DNA from: Chryseolinea lacunae
Lineage (GTDB): Bacteria; Bacteroidota; Bacteroidia; Cytophagales; Cyclobacteriaceae
DNA: 64,000 nucleotides
Reading direction: 5' to 3'
NCBI RefSeq assembly: GCF_016735595.1
Contig: NZ_JAERRB010000009.1
Span: 1-64,000 of the forward strand
In this document: in pieces, positions 16,913 to 26,400 of the stretch
How the letters are laid out: every line of letters begins with the position of its first letter
Numbering within the stretch: position 1 is the stretch's first letter
Made by a program: the position numbers and the translations under genes
Notes under the pieces: model-generated
Told to the model about the DNA's origin: nothing
Databases searched by the model: none
The model's input: the letters and a program-made list of their open reading frames with translations, nothing else

Positions 16913-17476
16913 ATGGTATTCAGGTCGAACTCAAGCATGAACGAAAAGGAGATCTTCGAACGCATTTGCAAAGGCGATGAAAAGGCTCTTGAGTTCTTGT
17001 ATCAGAAATATTACCGGATGATGACCAAGCTGGTCATTTCCAACAGTGGCACAGAGGAAGAGGCGCGCGACGTGTATCAGGACGCCCTGATTGTGTTCTG
17101 GCAAAAAGCTACTTCGGGCAACCTGGTGTTGACCTCGAAGATGAGCACATACATCTACAGCATCTGTCAGAATTTGTGGCGGAAGGAGCTCGATCGAAAA
17201 AAACGCCTCTCCAATGAAGAAAAAGATGCTGCCGTAACGTTAGATACAGACACGGCCGAACGCGAAAAGATTATGGCGCGTTGCATCGACCAACTTGGAG
17301 ACACCTGTAAAAAGGTTTTGATGTATTACTACTTCGAGGAGATGTCGATGCAGGACATAGCAGACAAACTCGGGTTCGCCAACACCGACACGGCGAAAAC
17401 GAAAAAATATAAGTGTAAAAAGAAATTAGATGAACTTGTCAAAGCCCAGTATTCGGAGCAAGACTTTTTAGATTAG
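16913..17476 (+). CDS. ECF-type RNA polymerase sigma factor
   Basis: Alternative sigma factor of the extracytoplasmic-function class, 187 residues (179 if the ATG at 16937, MNEKEIF, is used, which fits the family better). Region 2 spans about residues 20-90 (ALEFLYQKYYRMM, then EEARDVYQDALIVFWQKA). Region 4 spans about 120-175 and has the helix-turn-helix MSMQDIADKLGF. The C-terminal FANTDTAKTKKYKCKKKL is the usual recognition helix of Bacteroidota ECF factors. The next gene, 5 bases on, is the probable cognate anti-sigma factor. It is not next to the fecR gene of this window. Confidence 0.92.
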   Translation: MVFRSNSSMNEKEIFERICKGDEKALEFLYQKYYRMMTKLVISNSGTEEEARDVYQDALIVFWQKATSGNLVLTSKMSTYIYSICQNLWRKELDRKKRLSNEEKDAAVTLDTDTAEREKIMARCIDQLGDTCKKVLMYYYFEEMSMQDIADKLGFANTDTAKTKKYKCKKKLDELVKAQYSEQDFLD

Positions 17477-17481
17477 GGAAT

Positions 17482-18345
17482 ATGGTATCAGAGAAAGATT
17501 TTGAAGCATTGGACCACTATGTGGGCAACCGCCTGAACGCCGCAGACAAAGCCGCTTTTGAACAAAAGCTTGCCGATGATGCAGCGCTCCGGAAGGAGTT
17601 GAACGTGCAGCAGCAGATCGCCGAAGGCCTTCGCACGGCGCGTGCGGCCGAACTGAAACAGCTGTTGAAAAACGTTCCCCTGTCGTCGCTGCCCTCAGCA
17701 GGACCTTCATTGCTGGTGCGCGTGGGTCTTTGGACCGTTGCCGCAGGCGTTGTGGCAACCGGACTTTACTTCTACCTCCGCCCTAGCGAGAACACCGTGG
17801 CCTCTGCAGAGACCGCCACCGTGACGGCCCCCATAGAGATGAAGCAGGATGCCGTGGCCCCCGAAGCACAACCCAAGCCCGAAGAAGTGACCGTGCCGGC
17901 AGAAGTACCCGCCGCCACCCTTCGCAAGGCCGATGAGAAGCCCGCTGCAAAGACACAACAAGCCGACGTTAAACCCGAAGAGCGCAAGGCCCTCGAACCA
18001 TTCGATCCTTCGGAGACCGCCGAAAACACCTCGCCCGCTAAAACCGACGACGCAGCCCCTGCTGTGGTATCGAGCAAATCGCGCATCGTGGTGGAAACCG
18101 ACACCAACAACAAGAAGTATACCTTCCACTATCAGTTGAAAGAAAACAAACTGATGCTCTACGGGCCGTTCGAACAGAACCTCTACGAGATCCTGGAGTT
18201 CTTTACTGATAACAAACGCACCACATTCCTCTTCTACAACAGCAACTACTACCAGCTGAACGACGAGGGCGACAAGATCCGGTCGCTGACCCCCATCAAA
18301 GACCCCGAGTTGCTGAAGAAGCTGAAGGAATACCGCAAGCATTAA
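17482..18345 (+). CDS. probable anti-sigma factor, single-pass membrane protein
   Basis: A 287-residue protein with a cytoplasmic N-terminal helical part (about residues 1-70, with DHYVGNRLNAADKAAFEQKL, a zinc-finger-free anti-sigma-like segment), one transmembrane helix (about 78-98, LLVRVGLWTVAAGVVATGLY), a long Pro/Ala/Glu-rich linker (about 100-200), and a periplasmic C-terminal domain ending in a basic tail. The order cytoplasmic sigma-binding part, membrane helix, sensor is the usual anti-sigma layout, and the gene follows the ECF sigma by 5 bases. No conserved His/Cys zinc motif is seen. Anti-sigma function is inferred from context. Confidence 0.75.
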   Translation: MVSEKDFEALDHYVGNRLNAADKAAFEQKLADDAALRKELNVQQQIAEGLRTARAAELKQLLKNVPLSSLPSAGPSLLVRVGLWTVAAGVVATGLYFYLRPSENTVASAETATVTAPIEMKQDAVAPEAQPKPEEVTVPAEVPAATLRKADEKPAAKTQQADVKPEERKALEPFDPSETAENTSPAKTDDAAPAVVSSKSRIVVETDTNNKKYTFHYQLKENKLMLYGPFEQNLYEILEFFTDNKRTTFLFYNSNYYQLNDEGDKIRSLTPIKDPELLKKLKEYRKH

Positions 18346-18360
18346 ACAACCCAAACCCGG

Positions 18361-18396
18361 AAGCCCCGCCCCGACATGTCGGGGCGGGGCTTTTGC
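18361..18396 (+). terminator. rho-independent terminator after sigma/anti-sigma pair
   Basis: Bases 18361-18392 are a perfect 32-bp G+C-rich palindrome (two 16-base halves centred on ACATGT), followed by TTGC and more T. It ends the sigma/anti-sigma transcript and precedes the ftsX promoter. Confidence 0.9.
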
Positions 18397-18482
18397 TTTC
18401 AGTTCACATTGCAAAGCCGCCGTTTGTCGCTTTCCAGGCCGTCAGGCCCTGTCAACGCTTCGCACGATTCAAGATTTTCTTC

Positions 18483-18490
18483 TACCTTTA
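18483..18490 (+). promoter_or_regulatory. -7 element in front of ftsX
   Basis: TACCTTTA at 18483-18490 matches the Bacteroidota TAnnTTTG element in 7 of 8 positions. The predicted start of transcription would be only a few bases from the ATG at 18500, giving a nearly leaderless message. No good upstream TTTG is seen. Confidence 0.45.
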
Positions 18491-18499
18491 CGCCTTCGC

Positions 18500-19384
18500 A
18501 TGGAGAAACCAAGGCATAAAAAGAAATTGGGTGGCTACCCGGCCACCGGTGTGGTGATCAGCATCACATTGGCCCTGCTGGTGATCGGGGTGTTTGGCGT
18601 GCTCATTCTGTACTCGAAAGAGCTCGAAGAGCAGGTGCGCCTTAACATCCGCATGCAGGTCTATCTCAAATCCAATCTCACGGAAACACAACGGCTTCAG
18701 ATTGAAAACAAACTGCTGTCGCAGGAATATGTGAACAAGGAAGGCGGACGTGGCGTGGAGTATGTTTCGAAAGACGAGGCCGCCAAAAAATTCATTGCCG
18801 AAACCGGCGAAGACTTCATCAAATTCATTGGCGACAACCCGCTGCACGATGCCTACATGGTGAGCATTGACCGCAACTTTCATTCGCTGCCGGAAATGGA
18901 AAAGATTAAAGGCGACATTCAGAAAATGAACGGCGTCTTTCAGGTGTTCTATGTGGAAGCGCTGATCGATTCGGTGAACAGCAACGTCACTAAAATCGGA
19001 TTGATTCTGTTGGGGCTCATTTCGGTGTTATTGCTCACAGTGGTGCTGCTCATCAACAACACCCTGCGCATCGCGTTGTTCTCGCAGCGTTTCCTCATTC
19101 GCAGCATGCAACTGGTGGGGGCACGCAAGTGGTTCATTCTCCGCCCGTTTTTGTTGCGCGCGGCGGGCTATGGCTTGCTGGCGGGATTGATGTCGGCAGC
19201 CATGCTTTGGAGCCTGTCGAACTATGCACAGTCGAAAATCGCAGACCTTTCCATTCTTCACAATGGAACGCAGTTTATGGCGCTGCTGGGTGCGCTGCTG
19301 GTGATCGGCATGATTGTGGCCGTGCTGAGCACCTTCTTCTCCATTCGCCGCTACTTGAGAATGTCTTTAGACGAACTTTACTGA
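18500..19384 (+). CDS. ftsX: cell division protein FtsX
   Basis: Permease-like partner of the FtsE ATPase; the pair activates periplasmic peptidoglycan hydrolases at the septum. The 294-residue protein has a short cytoplasmic N-terminus, a first membrane helix (about residues 20-42), an extracytoplasmic domain (about 45-155, beginning ELEEQVRLNIRMQVYL), and three further helices in the C-terminal FtsX domain (about 165-285) with the conserved RSMQLVGARKWFILRPFL. The C-terminus ends in RRYLRMSLDELY, typical of the Bacteroidota form. ftsE is not in the window. It heads ftsX-DUF3098-uppP-truB. Confidence 0.92.
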   Translation: MEKPRHKKKLGGYPATGVVISITLALLVIGVFGVLILYSKELEEQVRLNIRMQVYLKSNLTETQRLQIENKLLSQEYVNKEGGRGVEYVSKDEAAKKFIAETGEDFIKFIGDNPLHDAYMVSIDRNFHSLPEMEKIKGDIQKMNGVFQVFYVEALIDSVNSNVTKIGLILLGLISVLLLTVVLLINNTLRIALFSQRFLIRSMQLVGARKWFILRPFLLRAAGYGLLAGLMSAAMLWSLSNYAQSKIADLSILHNGTQFMALLGALLVIGMIVAVLSTFFSIRRYLRMSLDELY

Positions 19385-19399
19385 TAACCGATACCGCAC

Positions 19400-19603
19400 A
19401 TGCAAAGCAAACTTCCCTTCGGAAAGAAAAATTACCAACTGATGATCATCGGGGTGCTGACCCTGGTGTTTGGCTTCATTGTGATGAGCCTCGACAAGGA
19501 GCAACACGGCTTCGGACTTCTTGGATTGACGCTTGGCCCCATCATTGTGATGGCCGGCTTTGTGATCGAGATCGTGGCCATTCTGCACAAGCCTTCGAAA
19601 TAA
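19400..19603 (+). CDS. DUF3098 small membrane protein
   Basis: A 67-residue protein with two transmembrane helices (about residues 14-31 and 40-60) separated by a short loop, beginning with the basic PFGKKNYQLMIIG. Length, helices and position between ftsX and uppP are those of the DUF3098 family, found in Bacteroidota at this place. Function unknown; it may belong to the divisome or the lipid-carrier recycling machinery. It starts 15 bases after ftsX. Confidence 0.9.
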   Translation: MQSKLPFGKKNYQLMIIGVLTLVFGFIVMSLDKEQHGFGLLGLTLGPIIVMAGFVIEIVAILHKPSK

Positions 19604-19673
19604 TATCGCGCGGGTTGCTCATCGCGCGCCGCTCCTTCTGCTGACTTTCAACGCACCAACCTTTTAACGTGCC

Positions 19674-20489
19674 ATGTCTATTTTTCAAGCCATTGTGCTG
19701 GCCATCATTGAAGGCATCACCGAATTTCTGCCTGTGTCTTCTACCGGGCACATGATCATTGGTTCATCGCTGATGGGCATTGCCTCCGATCCGTTCACCA
19801 AAATGTTTACCGTGGCCATTCAATTCGGCGCCATTCTATCGGTGATCGTGCTCTACTGGAAACGTTTTTTGCCTGACGCCAAGTCGTTCAAAGACACCTT
19901 GTTCTTTTATCTCAAACTGCTGGTCGCCTTTCTTCCTGCAGCCGTCGCCGGACTGTTGCTCAACGACTACATCGATGCCCTTCTTGAACGTGTCGATGTT
20001 GTGGGGTATATGCTTGTGGCCGGAGGTATTTTCTTTTTATTCCTCGATCAGATTTTCCATGCCAATGAAACCAACGGCACAGAAACCGTCACCTTTCCGA
20101 CGGCGCTGAAGATCGGCGTGTTTCAAACCATTGCCATGATTCCCGGCGTGTCGCGTTCGGCCGCTACCATCATTGGCGGGCTCACGCAAAAACTCACCAA
20201 GAAGACTGCGGCAGAATTCTCGTTCTTCCTCGCTGTGCCTACCATGTTTGCTGCTACGCTCTATAAAATGTATAAGTTCTATGGCGAAGGAGGATCGTTC
20301 GGGTCGCACGAAATCACGTTACTGGCCGTGGGCAATATCGTGGCGTTTATCGTCGCCATATTGGCCATCAAATCTTTCATCAGCTTTCTCACGCGCAACG
20401 GTTTCAAGGTGTTTGGCTATTATCGCATTATCGTAGGCGTAGCCATTCTGGTGTTGTACTACCTGGGCGTGGGGCTTACCATCGTGTGA
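19674..20489 (+). CDS. uppP: undecaprenyl-diphosphatase
   Basis: Recycles the lipid carrier for peptidoglycan and other envelope polymers by removing one phosphate from undecaprenyl diphosphate; also called BacA. The 271-residue integral membrane protein has the two catalytic signatures [15 protein letters not shown] (about residues 14-28) and [13 protein letters not shown] (about 158-170). Length and helix count are usual. It lies 70 bases after the DUF3098 gene and 7 bases before truB. Confidence 0.95.
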   Translation: MSIFQAIVLAIIEGITEFLPVSSTGHMIIGSSLMGIASDPFTKMFTVAIQFGAILSVIVLYWKRFLPDAKSFKDTLFFYLKLLVAFLPAAVAGLLLNDYIDALLERVDVVGYMLVAGGIFFLFLDQIFHANETNGTETVTFPTALKIGVFQTIAMIPGVSRSAATIIGGLTQKLTKKTAAEFSFFLAVPTMFAATLYKMYKFYGEGGSFGSHEITLLAVGNIVAFIVAILAIKSFISFLTRNGFKVFGYYRIIVGVAILVLYYLGVGLTIV

Positions 20490-20496
20490 TATTTTT

Positions 20497-21186
20497 ATGA
20501 GCACTCAACCTACCGATCCGGGCCGTGTGCTGCTGGTGAACAAGCCCCTTCGCTGGACGTCGTTCGATGTGGTGAACAAGCTGCGCTATAAACTCAAAAC
20601 AAAAAAAGTAGGTCATGCCGGAACGCTGGACCCGCTGGCCACCGGGCTACTCATTGTGTGCGTAGGCAGAATGACCAAGCGCATCGAAGAGTTCATGGCG
20701 CAAGAGAAAGAATATACGGGCACGTTTGTTATCGGCCAAACCACACCATCGTTCGACCTGGAAACCGAAGTCTCCGAAAAAAAAGACATTAGCGCCATCA
20801 CAACGGATCGCATACACGACACCGCGCGCAGCTTCCTGGGAAAGATTCAACAACTGCCTCCACAACATTCTGCAATACGCATCGGCGGAAAGCGGGCCTA
20901 TGAATTTGCCCGGGCCGGCAAGTCTATTGAACTGACACCCCGCGAAATTGAAATCAAGGCGTTCGACATCACGCATGTGCAACTGCCGGCAGTAGGATTC
21001 AGAATTGTGTGTTCCAAGGGCACGTACATCCGCAGCATTGCCCGCGATTTTGGCGAAGCCCTGCAAACCGGTGCTTACCTGGCCGAACTGTGCCGCACAC
21101 GCATTGGCGAATTCAGATTAACGGATGCGCTGACGGTAGAAGAAATTGGCCCCCTTCCCCAGCCCGTGGCCGATCCGGAGGCCTAA
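20497..21186 (+). CDS. truB: tRNA pseudouridine(55) synthase
   Basis: Forms pseudouridine at position 55 of the tRNA T-loop. The 229-residue protein has the catalytic Asp in GHAGTLDPLATGLL (about residues 39-52), the N-terminal KPLRWTSFDVVNKLR, and CSKGTYIRSIARDFG in the C-terminal half. It is shorter than E. coli TruB because the C-terminal PUA-like region is largely absent, as is normal in Bacteroidota. It is the last gene of the ftsX cluster and converges on the aminotransferase gene, with only 13 bases between stops and no hairpin there. Confidence 0.96.
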   Translation: MSTQPTDPGRVLLVNKPLRWTSFDVVNKLRYKLKTKKVGHAGTLDPLATGLLIVCVGRMTKRIEEFMAQEKEYTGTFVIGQTTPSFDLETEVSEKKDISAITTDRIHDTARSFLGKIQQLPPQHSAIRIGGKRAYEFARAGKSIELTPREIEIKAFDITHVQLPAVGFRIVCSKGTYIRSIARDFGEALQTGAYLAELCRTRIGEFRLTDALTVEEIGPLPQPVADPEA

Positions 21187-21199
21187 AAAAAATTGCAGC

Positions 21200-22339
21200 T
21201 TACTTCTTTAACACCTTCTTGATGATCTCCACCACCTGGCTTCGGTCGGCTGTTGGCAAGTTGGAGCCCGAAGGCAGACACAAGCCCTGATCAAAAAGTT
21301 TTTCAGACACACCGTTCACATACGAGGGCGCATCTTTGAACACCGGTTGTGTATGCATCGGCTTCCACAACGGGCGGCTCTCGATGTTGGCGGCCTCCAA
21401 TGCCAGACGGATATCTTCGCGGGTCACACCTCCTGTTTGTGCTGGATCGATCAGCAATGTGGTGAGCCAACGGTTGCTGAAGCTGTGTTCGGGTTCCGGC
21501 AGGAAATAGACACCCGGCAACGTTCCGAGTTCGCGGGTGTAGAATTCAAAATTATCGCGGCGCTGACGCACGCGTTCATCCAGCACCATCATCTGCCCAC
21601 GGCCAATGCCTGCGCAAATGTTGCTGAGTCTATAGTTGTAGCCAATCTCGCTGTGGAGGTAGTGGGGCGCTGCGTCGCGAGCTTGCGTTGCCAGAAACCG
21701 GGCCTTCTTTATCCACGCTTCATTTTCCGACACCAGTGCACCGCCACCCGACGTGGTGATGATCTTGTTGCCGTTGAACGAATAGACGCCCAGGTCGCCA
21801 AACGTTCCTAGTTTTTTTCCTTTATACGTCGCGCCAAGTGCCTCGGCGGCGTCTTCAATAACGGGAATGTTGTGCCGCTTCGCGATGTCCATAATAGCTT
21901 CTATGCGCGCAGGCGTGCCGTAGAGGTGAACGATGATGATGGCCTTGGGCTTTTTGCCTGTTTTCTTCAGGCGATCCTGGATGGCTTGTTCCAGCAGGTC
22001 CGGGTCCATGTTCCAGGTGCTGGTGTCAGAGTCGACAAAAACGGGGGTAGCAAGCTGGTAGGCAATCGGGTTGCACGATCCGGAAAAAGTGAACGAAGAG
22101 CAAATCACTTCGTCGCCCTGTTTCACGCCCAAAATAATCAGCGCCAAGTGAATGGCCGCTGTGCCTGAGCTGAGCGCCGCGCAATGACCAATGCTGTTGT
22201 AAGTGGATAATACTTCTTCGAACGCAACGATGTGCGGACCGACCGGCGAAACCCAATTGGTATCAAACGCTTCGGTCACAAACTTGGCTTCTTCCCCGCC
22301 CATGTGAGGGGAGGAAAGCCACACTTTTTCTTTTGTCAT
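21200..22339 (-). CDS. DegT/DnrJ/EryC1/StrS family aminotransferase
   Basis: PLP-dependent aminotransferase that most often aminates nucleotide-linked keto sugars for surface polysaccharides or protein glycans. The 379-residue length fits. The N-terminus KVWLSSPHMGGEEAKFV and SSGTAAIHLAL (about residues 58-68) are typical. VIEDAAEALGATYKGKKLGT carries the Asp that binds the PLP pyridine nitrogen, and YSFNGNKIITTSGGGALV (about 186-203) carries the PLP lysine. PglE-like enzymes share these motifs. The gene stands alone, with no sugar dehydratase or glycosyltransferase beside it, so the substrate sugar is unknown. It lies 66 bases downstream of the PorP/SprF gene. Confidence 0.9.
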   Translation of the reverse strand: MTKEKVWLSSPHMGGEEAKFVTEAFDTNWVSPVGPHIVAFEEVLSTYNSIGHCAALSSGTAAIHLALIILGVKQGDEVICSSFTFSGSCNPIAYQLATPVFVDSDTSTWNMDPDLLEQAIQDRLKKTGKKPKAIIIVHLYGTPARIEAIMDIAKRHNIPVIEDAAEALGATYKGKKLGTFGDLGVYSFNGNKIITTSGGGALVSENEAWIKKARFLATQARDAAPHYLHSEIGYNYRLSNICAGIGRGQMMVLDERVRQRRDNFEFYTRELGTLPGVYFLPEPEHSFSNRWLTTLLIDPAQTGGVTREDIRLALEAANIESRPLWKPMHTQPVFKDAPSYVNGVSEKLFDQGLCLPSGSNLPTADRSQVVEIIKKVLKK

Positions 22340-22405
22340 ACGGGACGCAAATATAGATGTTCCACCCTGAATCCACCTTACACAGCCAAGGTAATCGTCG
22401 GCAAA

Positions 22406-23416
22406 TTACCAGATCTGTGGACTGAGTCGCTTCAGGTTGTTCAGGCGAAGGGCCAGCACCAGGTCGTGGCTTCCACTGCTGAATTGCTGCATGCCTCCCG
22501 ACGAGAATTCGTAGGAATAGGAAGCTGCCAAACGCTCGCTCAGGTTAAAGCCCACCATGCCCACCGCGCTCTTCACATCGCGATAGGTCACCCCAAACCA
22601 GAGCTTTTGTTCGAGGTAGATTTTCACACTGTAGTCGATAACGAGTTTGTTGTTCTCTTGCAGCAGCGCAAGCACGCTGGGCTTCACGTCCACCACGGCG
22701 CTGGCGGGAAACGAAACACCCGCCTGCAACGAACCCGTGTAGAACGTGTCGCTGAACGCCGCTTCTGACGTTTTAAGATCTTTGTTCACCAGCGGCAGGT
22801 ACGACACACCCACGTAGTAGCGGGGCGAATAAAGTAAAACGCCTGCGCGCACGTTGAGGTTGGTGTGGCTCACGCCGCTCGCCACCATGCTTTCATAGAA
22901 TGGATCGGGTTGGGCGTTTATGCCGAGGTAAAGTTTGTTCACATCGATGCGGGTGTTGTCGAGCAAAACGCTGAGGCCCGTGGAGAGTCTTGCTTTTTTT
23001 CCTACCGGGTAATGAAACGCATAGGTCAGTCCGCCGCCGAGGCGCTTCAGCACACCAAAGCTTTCGTTGAACACGTTGATGCTGAAGCCGTGAATGGTTT
23101 TTTTGATGTTGGGAACCTCTTCGTTTTTCTTTTCCTGATCGTCGGTTCCCGTGCGGGCCGAATTCATGTTCAGGTCAAACGGTTCCTTCAGGCGAATGGT
23201 ATACGACAGGTTGATGAACTTGGGCGCGTTCTTTCCAAACGCTGTCCACTGATAACGGTAGGCAAACTTCAAATCTTTGTACCCCTCCACACCGGCAAAC
23301 GCAGGATTGTAGATGGGTGCAAACTGAAACGGCTGACCACTGGTGGGCACGTATTGCGCCAGCGTTGCCGTAGACGCCGTGATGCACAAAAATAATATCC
23401 GTAGAAATTTTCCCAT
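22406..23416 (-). CDS. PorP/SprF family type IX secretion membrane protein
   Basis: Outer-membrane protein of 336 residues with a signal peptide (about 1-20) and the family pattern YNPAFAGVEGYKDLKFAYRYQW (read in two parts) near residues 35-58. PorP/SprF proteins are barrel-like and are needed to display or attach particular T9SS clients carrying type B C-terminal domains (established for SprF and the adhesin SprB in Flavobacterium). The gene starts 6 bases after the giant T9SS protein gene, so this one is most likely its dedicated partner. The C-terminal half is a run of amphipathic strands. Confidence 0.9.
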   Translation of the reverse strand: MGKFLRILFLCITASTATLAQYVPTSGQPFQFAPIYNPAFAGVEGYKDLKFAYRYQWTAFGKNAPKFINLSYTIRLKEPFDLNMNSARTGTDDQEKKNEEVPNIKKTIHGFSINVFNESFGVLKRLGGGLTYAFHYPVGKKARLSTGLSVLLDNTRIDVNKLYLGINAQPDPFYESMVASGVSHTNLNVRAGVLLYSPRYYVGVSYLPLVNKDLKTSEAAFSDTFYTGSLQAGVSFPASAVVDVKPSVLALLQENNKLVIDYSVKIYLEQKLWFGVTYRDVKSAVGMVGFNLSERLAASYSYEFSSGGMQQFSSGSHDLVLALRLNNLKRLSPQIW

Positions 23417-23422
23417 GGGCCC

Positions 23423-26400
23423 TTATCGTAAAATGGTAACAGTTCCTCTGTAACGAACCTTGTTGTATTTCAAATCGATGGTGTAGAAGTAGGTGTCCAC
23501 CGGCAGCACTTCGCCGTTGTACATGCCGTTCCACGGGGTGTCGAGTCCTTTTGTTTCGAACAAGAGGGTTCCCTTCTTGTTGTAGATGCGAATGAGCGCC
23601 TCCTGATATTGCCCCGTGCCATTGGGCGAATAGATGTTCCAGGTCTCGTTTGCCAGATCGCCGTTGGGGGTGAACGTGGTGGGGATGTCGAGGTCGCGGA
23701 AGGTGTAGATGAGGGTGATGACCCGGTCTTTCGTTTCACTAAAGCTCTTGCCATCACTCAACGTAAAGTATACGCTACGCGAATCGAGTGTGAGGTCGGT
23801 GGCTTCGGTATAGTTGTATCGTATCGAGCGTATAGCCTCCACGTACTCCTTTGCCGTGGCGTTGCCCGTGAGGTTCAACACACCCGAGTTAGGATTGAAG
23901 GTTCCCTTGATGTTGGCGGTGTTGTTGAAAATAAGTTTCTCATTCGCCAGCCGGTAGTTCTCCTGGCGGAAGCCGATCTCTGCACTGGTAATGTCGTCCT
24001 TGTCTGGATCGTAAGCATCAAAGGTTGGCGTGAGGAACACGGGAATTTCACTGCCCAGTTCATACTTCAAGCTATCCGATTCCAGGCGTGTGATGATGGG
24101 GGCATCGTTTACGCCGATCACTTTAATGGCGACATAAGCATCCGCAAGACTGTACAAAAATCCATCGCTTGCCGCCCAACGCAACGTGTCCGCACCGGTG
24201 GAGTCCTGCTCGGGCACATATTTCAATGTCGACAGGTCTGCCGCTGTGATTCGATCGCCTTCCGAAACAATGGCATTTTTCACCGTAAGGTTTCCTCTCG
24301 ATGGAACTTTTGTGATCTGCACCTCGCTGAGAATGTTACCGTCTGCATCGGCAAACACCGCGGCAAACTGACCCGTGGTGAACGCATAGGGCGTATCTTC
24401 CTGTGTGCTGATGGCGAACGATTGTATTACAGGGCGCGAGTTCACGACCAGGGTATACGCCTGATCCACCAGCGTACTGGAAGCATCCTTAGCCTGCAGT
24501 TTCACCGCCACCGGACCCGACGCCGTTAGCGGGGGAGTGCCCGACAGTCTGGCTTTTCCATTGCCCAGCGCCGTGAAGACCATCCACGCGGGTTTAATGG
24601 GAGCTGTGATGGTGATCGCATCACCTTCCACATCGCTCACTTCGACAATGTATTCATACGGCTTGCCGGCTTCTGTGAGGATGACCGGTTGGGAGTTGAA
24701 CACCGGTGGATCGTTTACAGGCTGGATCACGAGGTTGAATACCCGTGTGATAAAGTTGACGTTGGGCGCCGGCGTGGATACGCCATTGTCTTCTACACGC
24801 ACCGTGATCTGGGCCGTGCCGTTGGCGTCGGCTTTTGGCTTCACGCGCAGCGAGCCTGTGGATTGCGGGCTGGCATACACCACTTCAAACACATCAAACA
24901 ACTCTGGCTTATTGGTAACGACTGTCACCACCAGAGTCTGATCCTCTCCTGCTCCTGCCGATATTCCTTCCAGCGGAATCACCTGCAAGTCGGTGTCTTC
25001 CTGTATGGGGCCGTAGGCAATCGCATTGAGCGTTGGCGCGTCGTTTACCGGCGACACCGTGATGGTAAACGTTCTGGTGAGTTCGGCAAAGTCCGTGTCC
25101 AGCACTTTCACCGTGATGGTGGCGGTGCCAAATGCGTTGGGCTGGGGCGTGAACGACACCGTGATGGTTGGTGCAGATCCCGAAATAGTAGGCTGAGGTA
25201 TTAATGCTGTGTTGTCAGACACCACGGTGACCGAAACCTGCTGTCCTGTTTCCAGTGGGCCCGGCGAAATGTTTTTGATCGTGAACGTCTGCGGCGGCGC
25301 GTCTTCGGCCAGTGCGATGTCGGCCAGCGGATCGAAGGTTGGTGCGTCGTTCACAGACACCACCGTCACCTTCAAGGGGAAAGTGTTGCTGTTCGCTGTG
25401 CCGTCGTTGACACGAACATTCACGGTGATGATTCCAAAGAAGTTGGCCGTGGGCGTGATCACGTTTCCGGTAACTGCATAGTTGGTGCCTTGCAAGACGG
25501 TGAGCGTGAAATCGCCCGGACCGCTGTCGGCATCACTAATGACAAGGTCCGCTACTTCGATGGCGCGGGTTGCATCTTCATTCACCGACACTGCGTTTTG
25601 GCCCGTGATGGTTGGTGCATCGGCATCGTTCGTCACCGTGATCTTCACCTGAAACACCGGGCTGGCTACTGTTCCATCGTGCACCACCACATTCACGTTG
25701 ATGACGCCGTTGAAATCGACCGCCGGTGTGACTGTTCGGCCACTGAACGTGTAGTTTGTTCCGGGTTGCACCGTAAGTGAGAAGCCTGTGGGATATGCAT
25801 TGTCTACGTCCGTCACCGTGAGGTCGGTGAACTGCAACGTGATGGGGGTATCTTCTATCGTGAACAAGGCCAGCTGACCTGTGATGGTTGGCCCGTCATT
25901 TACCGGCTTCACGGTTACTGTTGCGTTAAACACGGCGCTGCTGGCCGAACCATCGTTCACCGTGACCGGCACGGTGAGTGTGCCTGAAAAATTCTGCGCC
26001 GGTGTGATGATGTTTCCCGAAACGGCATAGTTCGTTCCATTGCCCACGCTCAACGTAAAGCCCGATGTGTTGTCGGGATCGACGATGGTGAAGTTTGAAA
26101 CGGCAAGCGTCAACGGGGTGTCTTCGTTAGTCGACAACGCCACCTGGTTGGTTATGGATGGCGGATCGTTCACGGGGTTCACGGTCACCAGCAGGTTAAA
26201 GGGCGCGCTGTCTACCGTGCCATCGTTCACTTTCACTTTCACGGTAAGCTGACCGTTGAAGTTGAGCGCCGGCGTCACGACGTTTGCGGTGGTGAAGGTA
26301 TAGCCCGTGCCTGCCAGTACGGAGAGTGTAAAATCTCCTGGCGAATTGTCGGGGTCCACAATGGTGACGTTCGACAGCTGAATGGTGATGGGCGAATCTT

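Noticed and set aside
16913-17476. ECF sigma as partner of the FecR at 48285
   Set aside because: It already has an anti-sigma candidate 5 bases away and is 31 kb from fecR.
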